Program-made: the position numbers and the translations under genes
Assembly (NCBI RefSeq): GCF_002250835.2
Contig: NZ_NOJY02000019.1
Location: 1 to 64,000 of the forward strand
DNA: 64,000 bases
Origin: Romboutsia weinsteinii
GTDB lineage: Bacteria > Bacillota > Clostridia > Peptostreptococcales > Peptostreptococcaceae
Direction: 5' to 3'
Notes under the pieces: model-generated
What the model was told of the DNA's origin: nothing
Databases searched by the model: none
What the model saw: the letters and a program-made list of their open reading frames with translations, nothing else
Part shown: piece by piece, positions 18,635 through 28,035 of the stretch
How the letters are laid out: every line of letters starts with the position of its first letter
Position numbering within the stretch: position 1 is the first letter of the stretch

Positions 18635-19095
18635 TGATTGATCTTCCTTTAAGTATACATATCATATTTTCCTTTTTAGCAGCTATTGGATTTGCTATAT
18701 TTAATTGTGCTCCAGTGGTATCGCTAATCCCTACTGGTATTATTGGTACTTTTGGCTGGGTTTTCTATGTCTTATTAAATAGAGCTGGGCTTGATGTTAT
18801 GACGTCAAATTTTCTTGCTGCATCTTTAGTTGCTATTTGCGGGGAGCTATTGGCTAGAGTTATGAAAAAACCTTCTACGGTTTTTGTTATACCAGGTGTT
18901 ATACCTTTAATACCTGGGCTTGGACTTTATAATACTATGTTTTATTTGGTTCAAAACAATTTTAATTCGGCTATAGCTACAGGTACTACTACAATTTTTG
19001 TTGGCGGATCCATTTCTCTTGGAGTATTGGTGGTATCTTCTATTTTTAGAACTTATAGTATTTTAAAATATGTTAAGATTAATCATAAACCATAG
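18634..19095 (+). CDS. ThrE-family exporter, small membrane subunit (DUF3815)
   Basis: A 153-residue, five-helix membrane protein with the family motif VIPGVIPLIPGLGLYNTM. It is the partner of the DUF1212 protein encoded just before it, with which it overlaps by one base. The pair is equivalent to one full-length ThrE of actinobacteria. A hairpin carrying the repeated GTCGT...ACGAC core follows 35 bases after the stop. Confidence 0.87.
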   Translation: MIDLPLSIHIIFSFLAAIGFAIFNCAPVVSLIPTGIIGTFGWVFYVLLNRAGLDVMTSNFLAASLVAICGELLARVMKKPSTVFVIPGVIPLIPGLGLYNTMFYLVQNNFNSAIATGTTTIFVGGSISLGVLVVSSIFRTYSILKYVKINHKP

Positions 19096-19130
19096 TTATC
19101 AGGTATTTTTTATATTAGAAATATAATATT

Positions 19131-19163
19131 TATAGGGGGGTCGTAAAACACGACTTCCCCCTA
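19131..19163. terminator. Convergent terminator, repeat-core copy 1
   Basis: A GC-rich hairpin (TAGGGGGGTCGT, then ACGACTTCCCCCTA) lies between the converging thrE-like pair and the bile salt hydrolase gene. Its centre (19140-19154) is one of five copies of a 15-base GTCG-N7-CGAC core in this window. G-U pairs in the lower stem favour folding of plus-strand RNA. Confidence 0.7.
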
Positions 19164-19180
19164 TTTATAGCTTTAATAAA

Positions 19181-20170
19181 CTAATTCTCATACTCCATGT
19201 TTAACTTATCTTTATATTCAAATATCTTAATTTTATCATCATCTAAGTTTTCTTTATTCATATCTATAACTCTTATTTGATTATTGTTATATGTGTTGTA
19301 ATAGTAAATTCCCTTCTCTTGACACATACAAGAAGTGTATTGAGTAATATCATTTTTTTGCTCAGGTGTTTCTACTGAACCTCTTACAAAAGCTACGCCA
19401 TTAAGTATATGGAAAAACTCAATTATTCCTGAATTTTCGGCTTCACTAAAAGCTACATTACTTCTTAAAAATGCTACCTTTACAAATCTAGATGTTGACG
19501 AAAAATCTCCAGGAAGCCCAAATCCACCTGCACCTTGCCCTAATGGTTTTAATTGTTGATCACTCCATGTCATATCACTTGGCTGATAAGGAGTTATGCC
19601 CATATAATTATTTAAATTGGTAATGTGCCAATCAAATGTAGGCGAATTTGTTAGCACTCCCACTTTATTATCAAATACAGTTAATTTATCTTTTGTTTTT
19701 TCTATTACTATGCAATCACCTTTTTTATCTGTTACTATCCAATGAAGCGTTGGAAGAGGTGTTGACTTAGCAAATGGCTTTCCAACAATATTTAATTTTT
19801 CTAATTCAGGCTTTAACTGTTCAATAGTTTCAAAGTTTGCTAGTATCCAAAGTATTACATCATATGGCGCTATATTAGTTTTACCTTCTATAGAAGTTTC
19901 TTCCCAATGAGCATATCCAGGAAAATTTAAACCTGCACAAGCTAGTCCTTTTTCATTCATAGCTTCAGCAAATAATGGATGGTTATCCATTATTATTCCC
20001 ATACCAATCATAGCATACTTTGTTTTTTCAGTTTCGTTTGTTATTTTATTTATATAGCTAAAGTTTCTAGGTACAAGATCTATTGATTGGTTAAATGAGT
20101 ATTCTAAGTCCATATTTCTTCCAAATAAATGATAACCATCTTTTGTTGTTAAAGTTAATGCAGTGCACAT
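19181..20170 (-). CDS. bsh: Conjugated bile salt hydrolase (choloylglycine hydrolase)
   Basis: A 329-residue Ntn-hydrolase that releases glycine or taurine from conjugated bile acids in the cytoplasm. The start is placed at ATG 20170 so that, after removal of Met, Cys2 is the nucleophile; an AAAGGA lies upstream and the frame is open six codons further to another ATG. All catalytic residues fall at the canonical positions: Cys2, Arg18, Asp21, Asn82, Asn175, Arg228. Sequence such as HLFGRNMD and TNSPTFDWH, and the same length, make it very like the C. perfringens enzyme, arguing for a bile salt hydrolase over a penicillin V acylase. Single gene, suggesting a gut niche and perhaps horizontal spread. 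Confidence 0.93.
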   Translation of the reverse strand: MCTALTLTTKDGYHLFGRNMDLEYSFNQSIDLVPRNFSYINKITNETEKTKYAMIGMGIIMDNHPLFAEAMNEKGLACAGLNFPGYAHWEETSIEGKTNIAPYDVILWILANFETIEQLKPELEKLNIVGKPFAKSTPLPTLHWIVTDKKGDCIVIEKTKDKLTVFDNKVGVLTNSPTFDWHITNLNNYMGITPYQPSDMTWSDQQLKPLGQGAGGFGLPGDFSSTSRFVKVAFLRSNVAFSEAENSGIIEFFHILNGVAFVRGSVETPEQKNDITQYTSCMCQEKGIYYYNTYNNNQIRVIDMNKENLDDDKIKIFEYKDKLNMEYEN

Positions 20171-20262
20171 AATTATATATCCTTTCATTTTAATAATTTT
20201 TATCTCTACTTATGATTCTCAAGTTTTTATTATTTTATTGATATATGTTTGTAATTTATAAC

Positions 20263-20299
20263 AAAAAGAGAGAGTCGTAAAAACCGACGCCCTCTTTTT
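20263..20299 (-). terminator. Terminator of the BceS-like kinase gene, repeat-core copy 2
   Basis: A hairpin with the core GTCGTAAAAACCGAC (20274-20288) and flanking A/T tracts. Mismatches of the plus strand become G-U pairs on the minus-strand RNA, so it probably acts on the kinase transcript, whose stop lies at 20300. Confidence 0.75.
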
Positions 20300-21325
20300 T
20301 TAATGATTATCTACATTTAGATAATCTATAATATTATAAAAATATATTTTAAACTCTGTATAAATACCTTTTTCAGAGTATACCTCTATCTTATGACCAA
20401 GTTTATCTATTATTTTTTTAGAAAAATAAAGACCCATACCTGTTGATTTGTAAATCTTTTCTCTTCCATTAGTTCCTGTAAATCCTTTATCAAATATTCG
20501 CTTTAAATCTTCTTTGTGTATACCAATCCCATAATCCTTAATTGATAATATCATGCAATTCTCTTCTTTAGTAGCCTTAAACTCTACCTTCCCGGTTTCT
20601 TTAGAATATTTTATAGCATTATTTATGATTTGATCTAGTATATATGACATACATTTTGAATCTGTATAAACTTGATAATCTAATTCCTTTATATCAATAT
20701 CTATGTTATTTCTAATAAGAAGAAAGGAGTTATTCTTTATAGATTTTTTGATTATATCTACTAAATTAACTTTATTTATAAACATATCTTCAAATAGGCT
20801 TGTACTTCTACTACCATATAATATAGAATTTACTAAAAAATTTATTTTCTCGACTTGATTTTTTACACTTATGCTCTCATCAATGTTTTCTAGTCTATCT
20901 GTAATTATATTAAGTGATGATATAGGTATTTTTATTTCATGTACCCATTTAGCTATATACTCATCTAGTTCTTTTAGTGATTCTTTGTATTTTCTTATAT
21001 CTTTATTATTGTTATTATTTATGCTTGATATAATATCTTTCATTATACGTTCTTCAAAAGAATCACCATAAATTAAGTATTCACTTATATCATTATTCTC
21101 CTCTATACACTCATAAATGCCTTTATATTTATTTAGCCATTTCCTATAATCTAAAATAAAAAACACCGCAATAATTATTATAAGAAGTATATCTAAGTAA
21201 ATTAATTCTCCATACCTATCTTTAAATGAATTTAATGAAAATAAATATATATTAGTTATAGCAAGTATTATGAATATAAATGATATATACCTAAACTTAT
21301 TTTTTATATACTCTATCATACTCAT
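20300..21325 (-). CDS. BceS-like intramembrane-sensing histidine kinase
   Basis: A 341-residue kinase with two membrane helices (~14-31 and ~41-59) separated by only about ten residues, the hallmark of intramembrane-sensing kinases of the BceS/YvcQ family that sense through a partner ABC transporter. The dimerisation/phospho-acceptor region has AKWVHEIKIPISSLNII (His near residue 130), followed by a HATPase domain (NNAIKYS, DYGIGIHKEDL, STGMGLYFSKK). The start codon overlaps the regulator stop (ATGA). It belongs with the BceAB-like transporter genes just upstream. Target is probably a cell-wall-active peptide (inference). Confidence 0.87.
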   Translation of the reverse strand: MSMIEYIKNKFRYISFIFIILAITNIYLFSLNSFKDRYGELIYLDILLIIIIAVFFILDYRKWLNKYKGIYECIEENNDISEYLIYGDSFEERIMKDIISSINNNNNKDIRKYKESLKELDEYIAKWVHEIKIPISSLNIITDRLENIDESISVKNQVEKINFLVNSILYGSRSTSLFEDMFINKVNLVDIIKKSIKNNSFLLIRNNIDIDIKELDYQVYTDSKCMSYILDQIINNAIKYSKETGKVEFKATKEENCMILSIKDYGIGIHKEDLKRIFDKGFTGTNGREKIYKSTGMGLYFSKKIIDKLGHKIEVYSEKGIYTEFKIYFYNIIDYLNVDNH

Positions 21326-21993
21326 TGGATTATATATCCCATTCCCTTCTTAGTTTTAATCATATCATTAAACCCTATATCCTTAATCTTTCCTCTTAGT
21401 CTATTTATATTTACTGTTAAAGCATTGTCTGTTACAAACTCATCGCTATCCCAAAGAGACATCATAAGACTTTCCCTAGATACTACCTTATTTTTATTTT
21501 TTAAGAGACTTGTAAATATCTTTATCTCATTTTTTGTTAAATCTTCACACTTATTTTTATACTTTATAGTTCCTTTTTCTATATCAAATATTAAATCATC
21601 GTAATGCATAATACTACTTGAGTCACTATATTTATAAGCTCTTCTTATTATTCCTTTTACCTTAGTAACTAAAACATCTATAGAAAATGGTTTTGTTATA
21701 TAATCATCCCCTCCGTTATTTATACCCATGATTAAATCCATATCCGAATCTCTTGATGATAAGAATATAATAGGTACATTTGAAATATCTCTTATTTTTT
21801 CACACCAATAAAATCCATTGTATAAGGGTAGGTTTATATCCATAATAACAACGTCTGGTTTTTTATCAATAAACTCTTCTAAAATTTTTTCAAAGTTCTC
21901 GATTAAATCAACATAAAATCCCCATTTTTCTAAAGCCAAAGATGTTTCTTTTGCTAAATCTATATCATCTTCTATCAGTAATATTCTGTTCAT
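21322..21993 (-). CDS. BceR-like OmpR-family response regulator
   Basis: About 223 residues: receiver domain with LLIEDD, phosphoacceptor Asp in VVIMDINLPLYNG and ITKPF, then a winged-helix domain ending in TKKGMGYIIQ. The ATG at 21993 gives the standard receiver N-terminus (MNRILLIEDD) and has GGAG nine bases upstream; the frame is open five codons further to another ATG. The stop overlaps the kinase start by four bases. A hairpin separates this pair from the permease gene, so kinase and regulator may also have their own promoter. Confidence 0.88.
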   Translation of the reverse strand: MNRILLIEDDIDLAKETSLALEKWGFYVDLIENFEKILEEFIDKKPDVVIMDINLPLYNGFYWCEKIRDISNVPIIFLSSRDSDMDLIMGINNGGDDYITKPFSIDVLVTKVKGIIRRAYKYSDSSSIMHYDDLIFDIEKGTIKYKNKCEDLTKNEIKIFTSLLKNKNKVVSRESLMMSLWDSDEFVTDNALTVNINRLRGKIKDIGFNDMIKTKKGMGYIIQ

Positions 21994-22078
21994 TAACCTC
22001 ATCTCCATTCATTTTGCTATTTTATTTATACTATAAATAACTATCTCATGTAAAGATATTATATACACAACTATAATA

Positions 22079-22103
22079 AGAGACTCTTATGTTAAGAGTC
22101 TCT
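22079..22103 (-). terminator. Hairpin after the BceB-like permease gene
   Basis: A perfect 11-bp stem (AGAGACTCTTA with TAAGAGTCTCT, loop TGT) lies between the permease and the regulator gene. The downstream T run on the minus strand is interrupted, so it may terminate only part of the transcripts. Confidence 0.6.
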
Positions 22104-22127
22104 TTATTTATTAGTAAATCACATCTA

Positions 22128-24038
22128 TTAATTACTATATTTTATTGTTTTTTTGAATTTATTTACTGAAATTACGCCAAATAATATAAATATTATAAAG
22201 CATATAACTAAACTTAATATATATATATTAAATAAATTTGTCATCAATAAATCTCCTGCCAGTCTAAGTGCGAAGTAGCTAGATATAGTGGCACTTATCA
22301 TAGGTAATGCGTAAAATATAACTACTTCTTTTAGTATAGCTTTATTTATTTCTCTTTCTGTAGCACCTATTTTTATCAATATATTATATTTTTCTTTATC
22401 TTCATATGCATCATTGTATATTTTCATGTAAATTATACTTCCTGCAACCATTATGAACACTATAAATAAAAATACTAAAACTGCATAAGCAAATTTCATC
22501 CATTGGCTTTCATTTTGTGCTTTATATCCGTTTCGGATATAGCCATCTTTTATATTTAACTGCTTTTCAAGATTGTCAAACACCTCTTGGCTATTAGCTT
22601 CATTTTTTATTTTAGCACCATAAAAATATAATTGTTGTCCTTTATTTCTTAATTTTTCATATTCTTTATCATTAATAACTTTTATAGATTGATTAAATCC
22701 TGTACCTAAAACAGGAACTTTCACTTCACCTTTAGATATATTGTATTTCACTCCACCTATTTCTGCCATAAATTCTTTTTCAGCTACAGATGCTATTGTC
22801 TGAGGGCTTTTTAGCTCTATTATATCTTTTCCTTCAACTAATTCTTTGCCTAATTCTTTTATTGACTCTTCTTGACCATTTGCTTTAAGTATATTTACTA
22901 AATCACTATATTTCATCAATACATGGCCTAAATCTCCAATATATTTATTATTTTTATCTTCTATCACTGTTAATTCAGGATTTATAGAGTAATTTACTTC
23001 ATTAGTATCCTTTATTATAGTTTCTATATTTTCCTGGTTAGCTTCATCTTTATTTGATGATACTATACTTACTGTATATATATTTCTTTGATCCTCGGCA
23101 TTTTCTTGAATAGCCTTTATGGCAACAGCAGCTCCAAGTGTAGATATAGTAGCTGTTATTACTATAGAAATAATTGCATATGTTTTATAATTTTTGTTTA
23201 GTCTGTAATTAATATTATTTATTGCGATTATGTTTTCTCCATTAAATAATATCTTTTTATTCTTCATCAACATATTAAATATTACTGGTATTACAGATTT
23301 AAATAAACCATAAGTCCCAACTACTATTATTAATATAATAGGAACTATATCCATTATATTTCCACTTCTTATATCCATCGAAAGGTAATACCCATATACA
23401 ATTATCGCTACTGATACTATTGCTAACAAATATAATAATAGACCCACCTTAGGTATCTTTTCTTGTTTCTTTGAAGCATTTATTAAATTAATTACACTAC
23501 TTCTGCTTATAGTAACGAAACCTTTTATAGTCATAATTAAAAATATAGAAATAAATATTACACTAGCTGAAATTATTGCTTTTATACTAAAATCATTGGA
23601 AACATCTATTTCAAATCCTGACAGTTTTATAATTATAACTTGAAAAAATCTTGCTGATACTATGCCTATTGCTAGTCCCATTATACATGAGCTTATTCCT
23701 ATTAGCATATTTTCAACAAAGTATATTTTACCTATTGTAAATAAATCTAATCCCATAAATGATAGTATACCAATTTCTTTCACTCTATTTTTAAAGAATA
23801 CATTGGTCGCATACCATATAAAGAAAAATAAAAATATTGCTAATACTACTATTACAGATATAAGCATTGCTTCTGTAAATTTTCTATTTTCTCCTTGTAA
23901 TACTTTTATAGTCTCACCATACTTTAGTATTTCAAAGTTGGTTAATACCACTACCGAAAATACCATTGATATAAAAAATGCCATATATGTTCTTAAGTTA
24001 TTTTTAAAATTATTATAAGCAATACTAAATACACTCAC
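22128..24038 (-). CDS. BceB-like ABC transporter permease (FtsX family)
   Basis: A 636-residue permease with about ten membrane helices and a ~200-residue extracytoplasmic domain between the seventh and eighth, as in BceB. Such permeases both confer resistance to peptide antibiotics such as bacitracin and serve as sensors for the BceS kinase. FtsX-type helices are seen at ~50-200 and ~525-635. GTG start directly abutting the ATPase stop codon, with GGAGGTG upstream inside the ATPase gene. Size, topology and neighbourhood fit well. The ligand cannot be deduced. Confidence 0.88.
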   Translation of the reverse strand: MSVFSIAYNNFKNNLRTYMAFFISMVFSVVVLTNFEILKYGETIKVLQGENRKFTEAMLISVIVVLAIFLFFFIWYATNVFFKNRVKEIGILSFMGLDLFTIGKIYFVENMLIGISSCIMGLAIGIVSARFFQVIIIKLSGFEIDVSNDFSIKAIISASVIFISIFLIMTIKGFVTISRSSVINLINASKKQEKIPKVGLLLYLLAIVSVAIIVYGYYLSMDIRSGNIMDIVPIILIIVVGTYGLFKSVIPVIFNMLMKNKKILFNGENIIAINNINYRLNKNYKTYAIISIVITATISTLGAAVAIKAIQENAEDQRNIYTVSIVSSNKDEANQENIETIIKDTNEVNYSINPELTVIEDKNNKYIGDLGHVLMKYSDLVNILKANGQEESIKELGKELVEGKDIIELKSPQTIASVAEKEFMAEIGGVKYNISKGEVKVPVLGTGFNQSIKVINDKEYEKLRNKGQQLYFYGAKIKNEANSQEVFDNLEKQLNIKDGYIRNGYKAQNESQWMKFAYAVLVFLFIVFIMVAGSIIYMKIYNDAYEDKEKYNILIKIGATEREINKAILKEVVIFYALPMISATISSYFALRLAGDLLMTNLFNIYILSLVICFIIFILFGVISVNKFKKTIKYSN

Positions 24039-24791
24039 TTACAATTCACCTCCCATAGCTGACAACATATCCATTATCTTTTGATAAAATTCCTTTCTAC
24101 TTTCCCCTTTATTTAACTTACATTTTATATTTCCATCATTTATCATATATACTTCATTTGAGTAACTTGCGGTTATAGGGTCATGTGTAATCATTATTAT
24201 AGTCGCATTATTTTCTTTATTTATTCTATCTAGCGAATCCAATAGCTCATATGCAGATCTAGAGTCTAATGCTCCTGTAGGTTCATCAGCAAATATTACT
24301 GATGGATTTGTAATTAAAGACCTTGCGGCTGCACCTCTTTGTTTTTGACCACCTGATAATTGATAAGGATACTTGTTTAGATGATTAGCTAGGCCAAACT
24401 TTTTAGCTATTTCTATGACTCTATCTTCTATTTCTTTACTTTTCTTTTTACCTAATGCTAGAGGAAGTGCTATATTATCCATAAGTGTCATGTTGTCTAA
24501 AAGATTATAATCTTGAAATATAAATCCGATTTTATCCCTTCTTAACTTAGATAATTCTTTATTTTTCACCTTAGACACATCTATTCCATCTAGTATTATC
24601 TCTCCTGATGTTGCTTTATCAAGAGTAGACATCAGATTAAGTAGAGTTGTCTTACCTGCACCTGATGGCCCCATTATTGATACAAAATCACCTTCATTGA
24701 CCGTTAGTGATATGTTTCTCAGTACGTTAGTTTTAAATCCTTTTATTCCATAATCCTTTGATACATCTTTTATTTTTAATATTTCTTTCAT
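24039..24791 (-). CDS. BceA-like ABC transporter ATPase
   Basis: A 250-residue ATPase of the MacB/BceA type: Walker A GPSGAGKTT (~38-46), FIFQDYNLLD Q-loop, signature LSGGQKQRGAAARSL (~142-156), Walker B VIFADEPTGALD (~160-172) and MITHD H-loop. Partner of the adjoining large permease. AGGGG precedes the ATG. A cluster of palindromic GTTAC repeats ~90 to 150 bases upstream is the likely binding site of the response regulator encoded downstream. Confidence 0.92.
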   Translation of the reverse strand: MKEILKIKDVSKDYGIKGFKTNVLRNISLTVNEGDFVSIMGPSGAGKTTLLNLMSTLDKATSGEIILDGIDVSKVKNKELSKLRRDKIGFIFQDYNLLDNMTLMDNIALPLALGKKKSKEIEDRVIEIAKKFGLANHLNKYPYQLSGGQKQRGAAARSLITNPSVIFADEPTGALDSRSAYELLDSLDRINKENNATIIMITHDPITASYSNEVYMINDGNIKCKLNKGESRKEFYQKIMDMLSAMGGEL

Positions 24792-24874
24792 AAAATTCCC
24801 CTCCGCATTTATTTGTTCTTTGTTTTCTATATTTATATTTTAAACTTTTTTAGTGATTTATTCCTTATACTAAG

Positions 24875-24950
24875 GTTACTTTTTAACCTCCAATGTTACG
24901 TTTTAGTAACATTGAAGACCATAGTTCATGTAGTTACTTTTTACTAATTT
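24875..24950 (-). promoter_or_regulatory. GTTAC-repeat operator region upstream of the bceAB-like genes
   Basis: A perfect inverted repeat CAATGTTAC-N6-GTAACATTG (24891-24914) is flanked by two further copies of GTTACTTTTTA (24875-24885 and 24933-24943). The region lies between the divergent ATPase and yitT-like genes. Multiple spaced copies are typical of response-regulator binding sites; which regulator binds is inference. Confidence 0.55.
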
Positions 24951-25037
24951 TATGACCTTTAAAATATTCACGAATCATATAAGCTATACCTGATTAATAT
25001 TATGTATTATAAATATATTTATTAAGGAGAAATATAC

Positions 25038-25910
25038 ATGAGAAATAAAGATGTGTCTATAGGAAAAAGTTATGACTATATTTTTAGGTGTATGTTAATG
25101 GTATTTGGTATATTTTTATGTGCAATGGGTATAAATGCTTTTCTAACTCCAGCTAAGCTTCTAAGTGGAGGGGTTGCTGGAATCGGTGTAATTCTTCATA
25201 CAATATTTGGAATAAATCAAGGTGTAAGTACATTCCTAATTAACATACCAATATTTATAGTCGGGATAAAATATTTAGATAAAGATTTTTTAATAATGAG
25301 TTTTATAAATATGTTTTTATTCTCTTTTGCACTTGGTGTAACTCAGGATTTATACAAATACGTACAGATTAATGATACTATGATTCAATGTATATATGGT
25401 GGTTTACTCAATGGTGCTGGTATGGGATTGATTTTTAAATCTCGAGCCTGTGTAGGTGGATTAGATATAATTGCTGCAGCACTAAAGAAACAATTTAATA
25501 TTGAAATGAAAAATACATTTGTTACTGTAAATTTGTTTGTTGTTAGTGCTGGAGGACTTTTATTTGGATTTAAGTTATCACTTTATACTTTAATAGCAAT
25601 GTATCTAGCATCTCATACAATGGCAATAGTCAAAGATTCTTTTAATAGTCAAAAATCAATAATGGTAGTATCCGATTACGATGAGGAAATAGCACATTAC
25701 ATAATGACTAAATTAAGAAGAGGTGTTACATATTTAGAAGCAGAAGGAGCTTACACACACCATAAGAAAAAATTATTATATTGTATTGTAAAAACTAGCG
25801 AAATAGCTAAATTTAAAGAATTGGTTTATTCTGTTGATGATAAAGCTTTAATATGTATAAATGATGTAAATGAAGTAAAAGGTGGAGGATTTAAAGGTAA
25901 ATTTTTATAA
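25038..25910 (+). CDS. YitT family membrane protein (DUF161/DUF2179)
   Basis: A 290-residue protein with five or six membrane helices in the first 200 residues (including AMGINAFLTPAKLLSGGVAGIG) and a soluble C-terminal DUF2179 domain (RGVTYLEAEGAYT...LLYCIVK). The family is widespread in Firmicutes and has no firmly established biochemical role. Start ATG with AAGGAG upstream. It is transcribed away from the bceAB-like genes and ends at a terminator shared with the convergent gene. Confidence 0.88.
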   Translation: MRNKDVSIGKSYDYIFRCMLMVFGIFLCAMGINAFLTPAKLLSGGVAGIGVILHTIFGINQGVSTFLINIPIFIVGIKYLDKDFLIMSFINMFLFSFALGVTQDLYKYVQINDTMIQCIYGGLLNGAGMGLIFKSRACVGGLDIIAAALKKQFNIEMKNTFVTVNLFVVSAGGLLFGFKLSLYTLIAMYLASHTMAIVKDSFNSQKSIMVVSDYDEEIAHYIMTKLRRGVTYLEAEGAYTHHKKKLLYCIVKTSEIAKFKELVYSVDDKALICINDVNEVKGGGFKGKFL

Positions 25911-25911
25911 G

Positions 25912-25951
25912 AAAAAGGAGGGAGTCGCGAAACACGACTCCCCACCTTTTT
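25912..25951. terminator. Convergent terminator, repeat-core copy 3
   Basis: The hairpin AAAAAGGAGGGAGTCG / CGACTCCCCACCTTTTT holds the core GTCGCGAAACACGAC (25924-25938). It has A and T tracts on both sides and lies between converging genes, so it probably serves both. Confidence 0.85.
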
Positions 25952-25982
25952 CTATCTAAATATTCATAGATTATTATTTATT

Positions 25983-27197
25983 TTATACTTCTTCATTTTT
26001 AAGTATATAGTTCCCTTCATAATAACCAGACCCTTGAGAATACTCTCCTACATATAGTAACTTCTTAGTTTTTTCATCAAATACTGCTATACTATCTGCA
26101 TACTCTCTATCTTTTGTTCTTACTTCCTGCTTATCAATCTTATGTGACTTTAGTGTTACATAAAGTTTATTATCCACTACTCTAAAATTAGTTGCATCGT
26201 TAAATCTATTCAATTTATCCATTTCATACACTACATTGTCATTTAATATATCTCCAGATTTTAAATCAATAGTAGTTAAGTGAAGTGCTATTTTGTCTTT
26301 TATATCTTTATTAGTATATAGTAAGTTTAATTTGTTATCTTCAACTGAACTCTCATATAAAGACATATCTGTTTCTAGACTTATTTCTGTTTTTATAGTC
26401 TCAACTTTTTGACTTGCTAAGTCATAATAAGCTAAATTATATTTTTTAGTTTCTTTATTTTCCATTTTAAAATAAATCTTATTGTTATTTACAAACATGC
26501 CATCTTCCACTACTTTGTATTTTCCATTTTCATTAAATTCAGTCTTAATATCTAGTTCTTTTACTTCTTTATTATCTAAATTTATTTTATAGAATTTAAT
26601 AAAATCTCTACCTTCATCTACTATTTCACCACTGTCATTATATAATATACCATCTACGCCATGTACTACCAGGTATAGATCATCTTTATATTTAGCTATT
26701 ATGCTTTTGTAGTTACTGTTATTGGATTGTTTAAATTTTGTTGGGAGTTTTATATCTACTTCTGTAGTTTTATTTGTTTTTAGATTTTTCTCATGTATAG
26801 TAGTCATAATGTATACATCCTCATTGTCATAGTATTCATCAAGGTAACCTATATATCCTATACTATCATTAGTTTCATAATAATTATTATCGCTTATAAC
26901 GCTATTTCTAAGGAAAGTTCTATTTTCATTAGATATTTTTGAATAAACCTCATTTGAATTTGCTAACTGCTTACTATTATTATTTACTTCATAATTATCT
27001 TTATATAAAGTTATAATCTTTGTTGAGTAGAATCCCAATCTTTCTTGTGATAATATAGTTACATCACCTAAAGAATTTCTATCTCCATTTATATCTTTTA
27101 ATTTATCTTTTGGAGAATTTGAATTTATAAGTATACCTAGTACTATTATAGAAGATAATGATAATCCTAAAGCTATTCTTGATATTTTTTTATTCAT
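25983..27197 (-). CDS. Membrane-anchored extracytoplasmic protein of the YtrA-type operon
   Basis: A 404-residue protein with one N-terminal membrane helix (IALGLSLSSIIVLGILIN) and a polar remainder. The outside part has recurring short strands such as NKIYFKMENKETKKYNLAYYDL and NKLYVTLKSHKI that look like beta-propeller blades, though I cannot name a family. There is no lipobox Cys. It is the last gene of an operon with a GntR regulator, an ABC ATPase and a permease, so it may be a sensor or accessory protein of the transporter (inference). AGGAGG precedes the ATG. Confidence 0.68.
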   Translation of the reverse strand: MNKKISRIALGLSLSSIIVLGILINSNSPKDKLKDINGDRNSLGDVTILSQERLGFYSTKIITLYKDNYEVNNNSKQLANSNEVYSKISNENRTFLRNSVISDNNYYETNDSIGYIGYLDEYYDNEDVYIMTTIHEKNLKTNKTTEVDIKLPTKFKQSNNSNYKSIIAKYKDDLYLVVHGVDGILYNDSGEIVDEGRDFIKFYKINLDNKEVKELDIKTEFNENGKYKVVEDGMFVNNNKIYFKMENKETKKYNLAYYDLASQKVETIKTEISLETDMSLYESSVEDNKLNLLYTNKDIKDKIALHLTTIDLKSGDILNDNVVYEMDKLNRFNDATNFRVVDNKLYVTLKSHKIDKQEVRTKDREYADSIAVFDEKTKKLLYVGEYSQGSGYYEGNYILKNEEV

Positions 27198-27207
27198 AAT
27201 TTACCTC

Positions 27208-28035
27208 CTATAAATATACCTTTTTATTTAATAATTTATTTGATAAATACATAGATCCAGCAAATATCACTGCATAATACGCTAGATGCACTTTTAATAA
27301 TATATCTGTATATATTCCATAATATCCTGATAAGAAAATATATAACATAATTACAGCTCCAATATATATAATTCCTAAGAAAACTCCAAGTTTTTTATAA
27401 CTTCTTTGAATAAGTACTCCTGTAAATATAACTACTACTGCTAATATTACCCCTAAAAAATCTATCATTATAAATGTTGATATACTAGGTGATATTAATT
27501 TCATTAATGTTATGTTATTATAAAGTATTGTACTAAATACATCTGTAAAACCTTTATTATTTATATTTAATACTATTTTTAATATACTTAAATCGATAAA
27601 CCAAAATAGAACTTGAAATGATATAACTAAAAATATTAAAGTTACAATAAGTAAAAGCTTAGATATATATATATTAAACCTTGGTTGCGGAAGCATAAAT
27701 AATGCAGCTATTGTTTTATTTTTTGAGTAATAATCTCTATACCATATTACAAGTGCATAACCTAAGCACATTAATATTGCTATTGCAAAAGTAAATGTAG
27801 TCATTGAAGCTAACTCATTAATTAAATAATGATATACATAAGTTAACCCTTTACTACCTCTTAAAATATCTAGACTTTTGTTTACTCCTTCTTGAAGTGC
27901 TATACTCCTAACTACATTATACATACTAAGAACGGTCGCACCTATATTGGCTACAAGTAATAATCCTAGACATGCAAAAAATATTTTGTATATTCTCTTA
28001 AACTCCATATCATATAAAGTTAATATATTATTCAC
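27208..28035 (-). CDS. ABC transporter permease of the YtrA-type operon
   Basis: A 275-residue membrane protein with six predicted helices, beginning with an amphipathic MNNILTLYDMEFKRIYK segment. It overlaps the ATPase gene by eight bases, a sign of coupled translation, and starts at GTG with GAGGTATATAAAGG upstream. Gene order (GntR, ATPase, permease) is that of the B. subtilis ytr locus, induced by cell-wall antibiotics. The substrate is unknown. Confidence 0.78.
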   Translation of the reverse strand: MNNILTLYDMEFKRIYKIFFACLGLLLVANIGATVLSMYNVVRSIALQEGVNKSLDILRGSKGLTYVYHYLINELASMTTFTFAIAILMCLGYALVIWYRDYYSKNKTIAALFMLPQPRFNIYISKLLLIVTLIFLVISFQVLFWFIDLSILKIVLNINNKGFTDVFSTILYNNITLMKLISPSISTFIMIDFLGVILAVVVIFTGVLIQRSYKKLGVFLGIIYIGAVIMLYIFLSGYYGIYTDILLKVHLAYYAVIFAGSMYLSNKLLNKKVYL

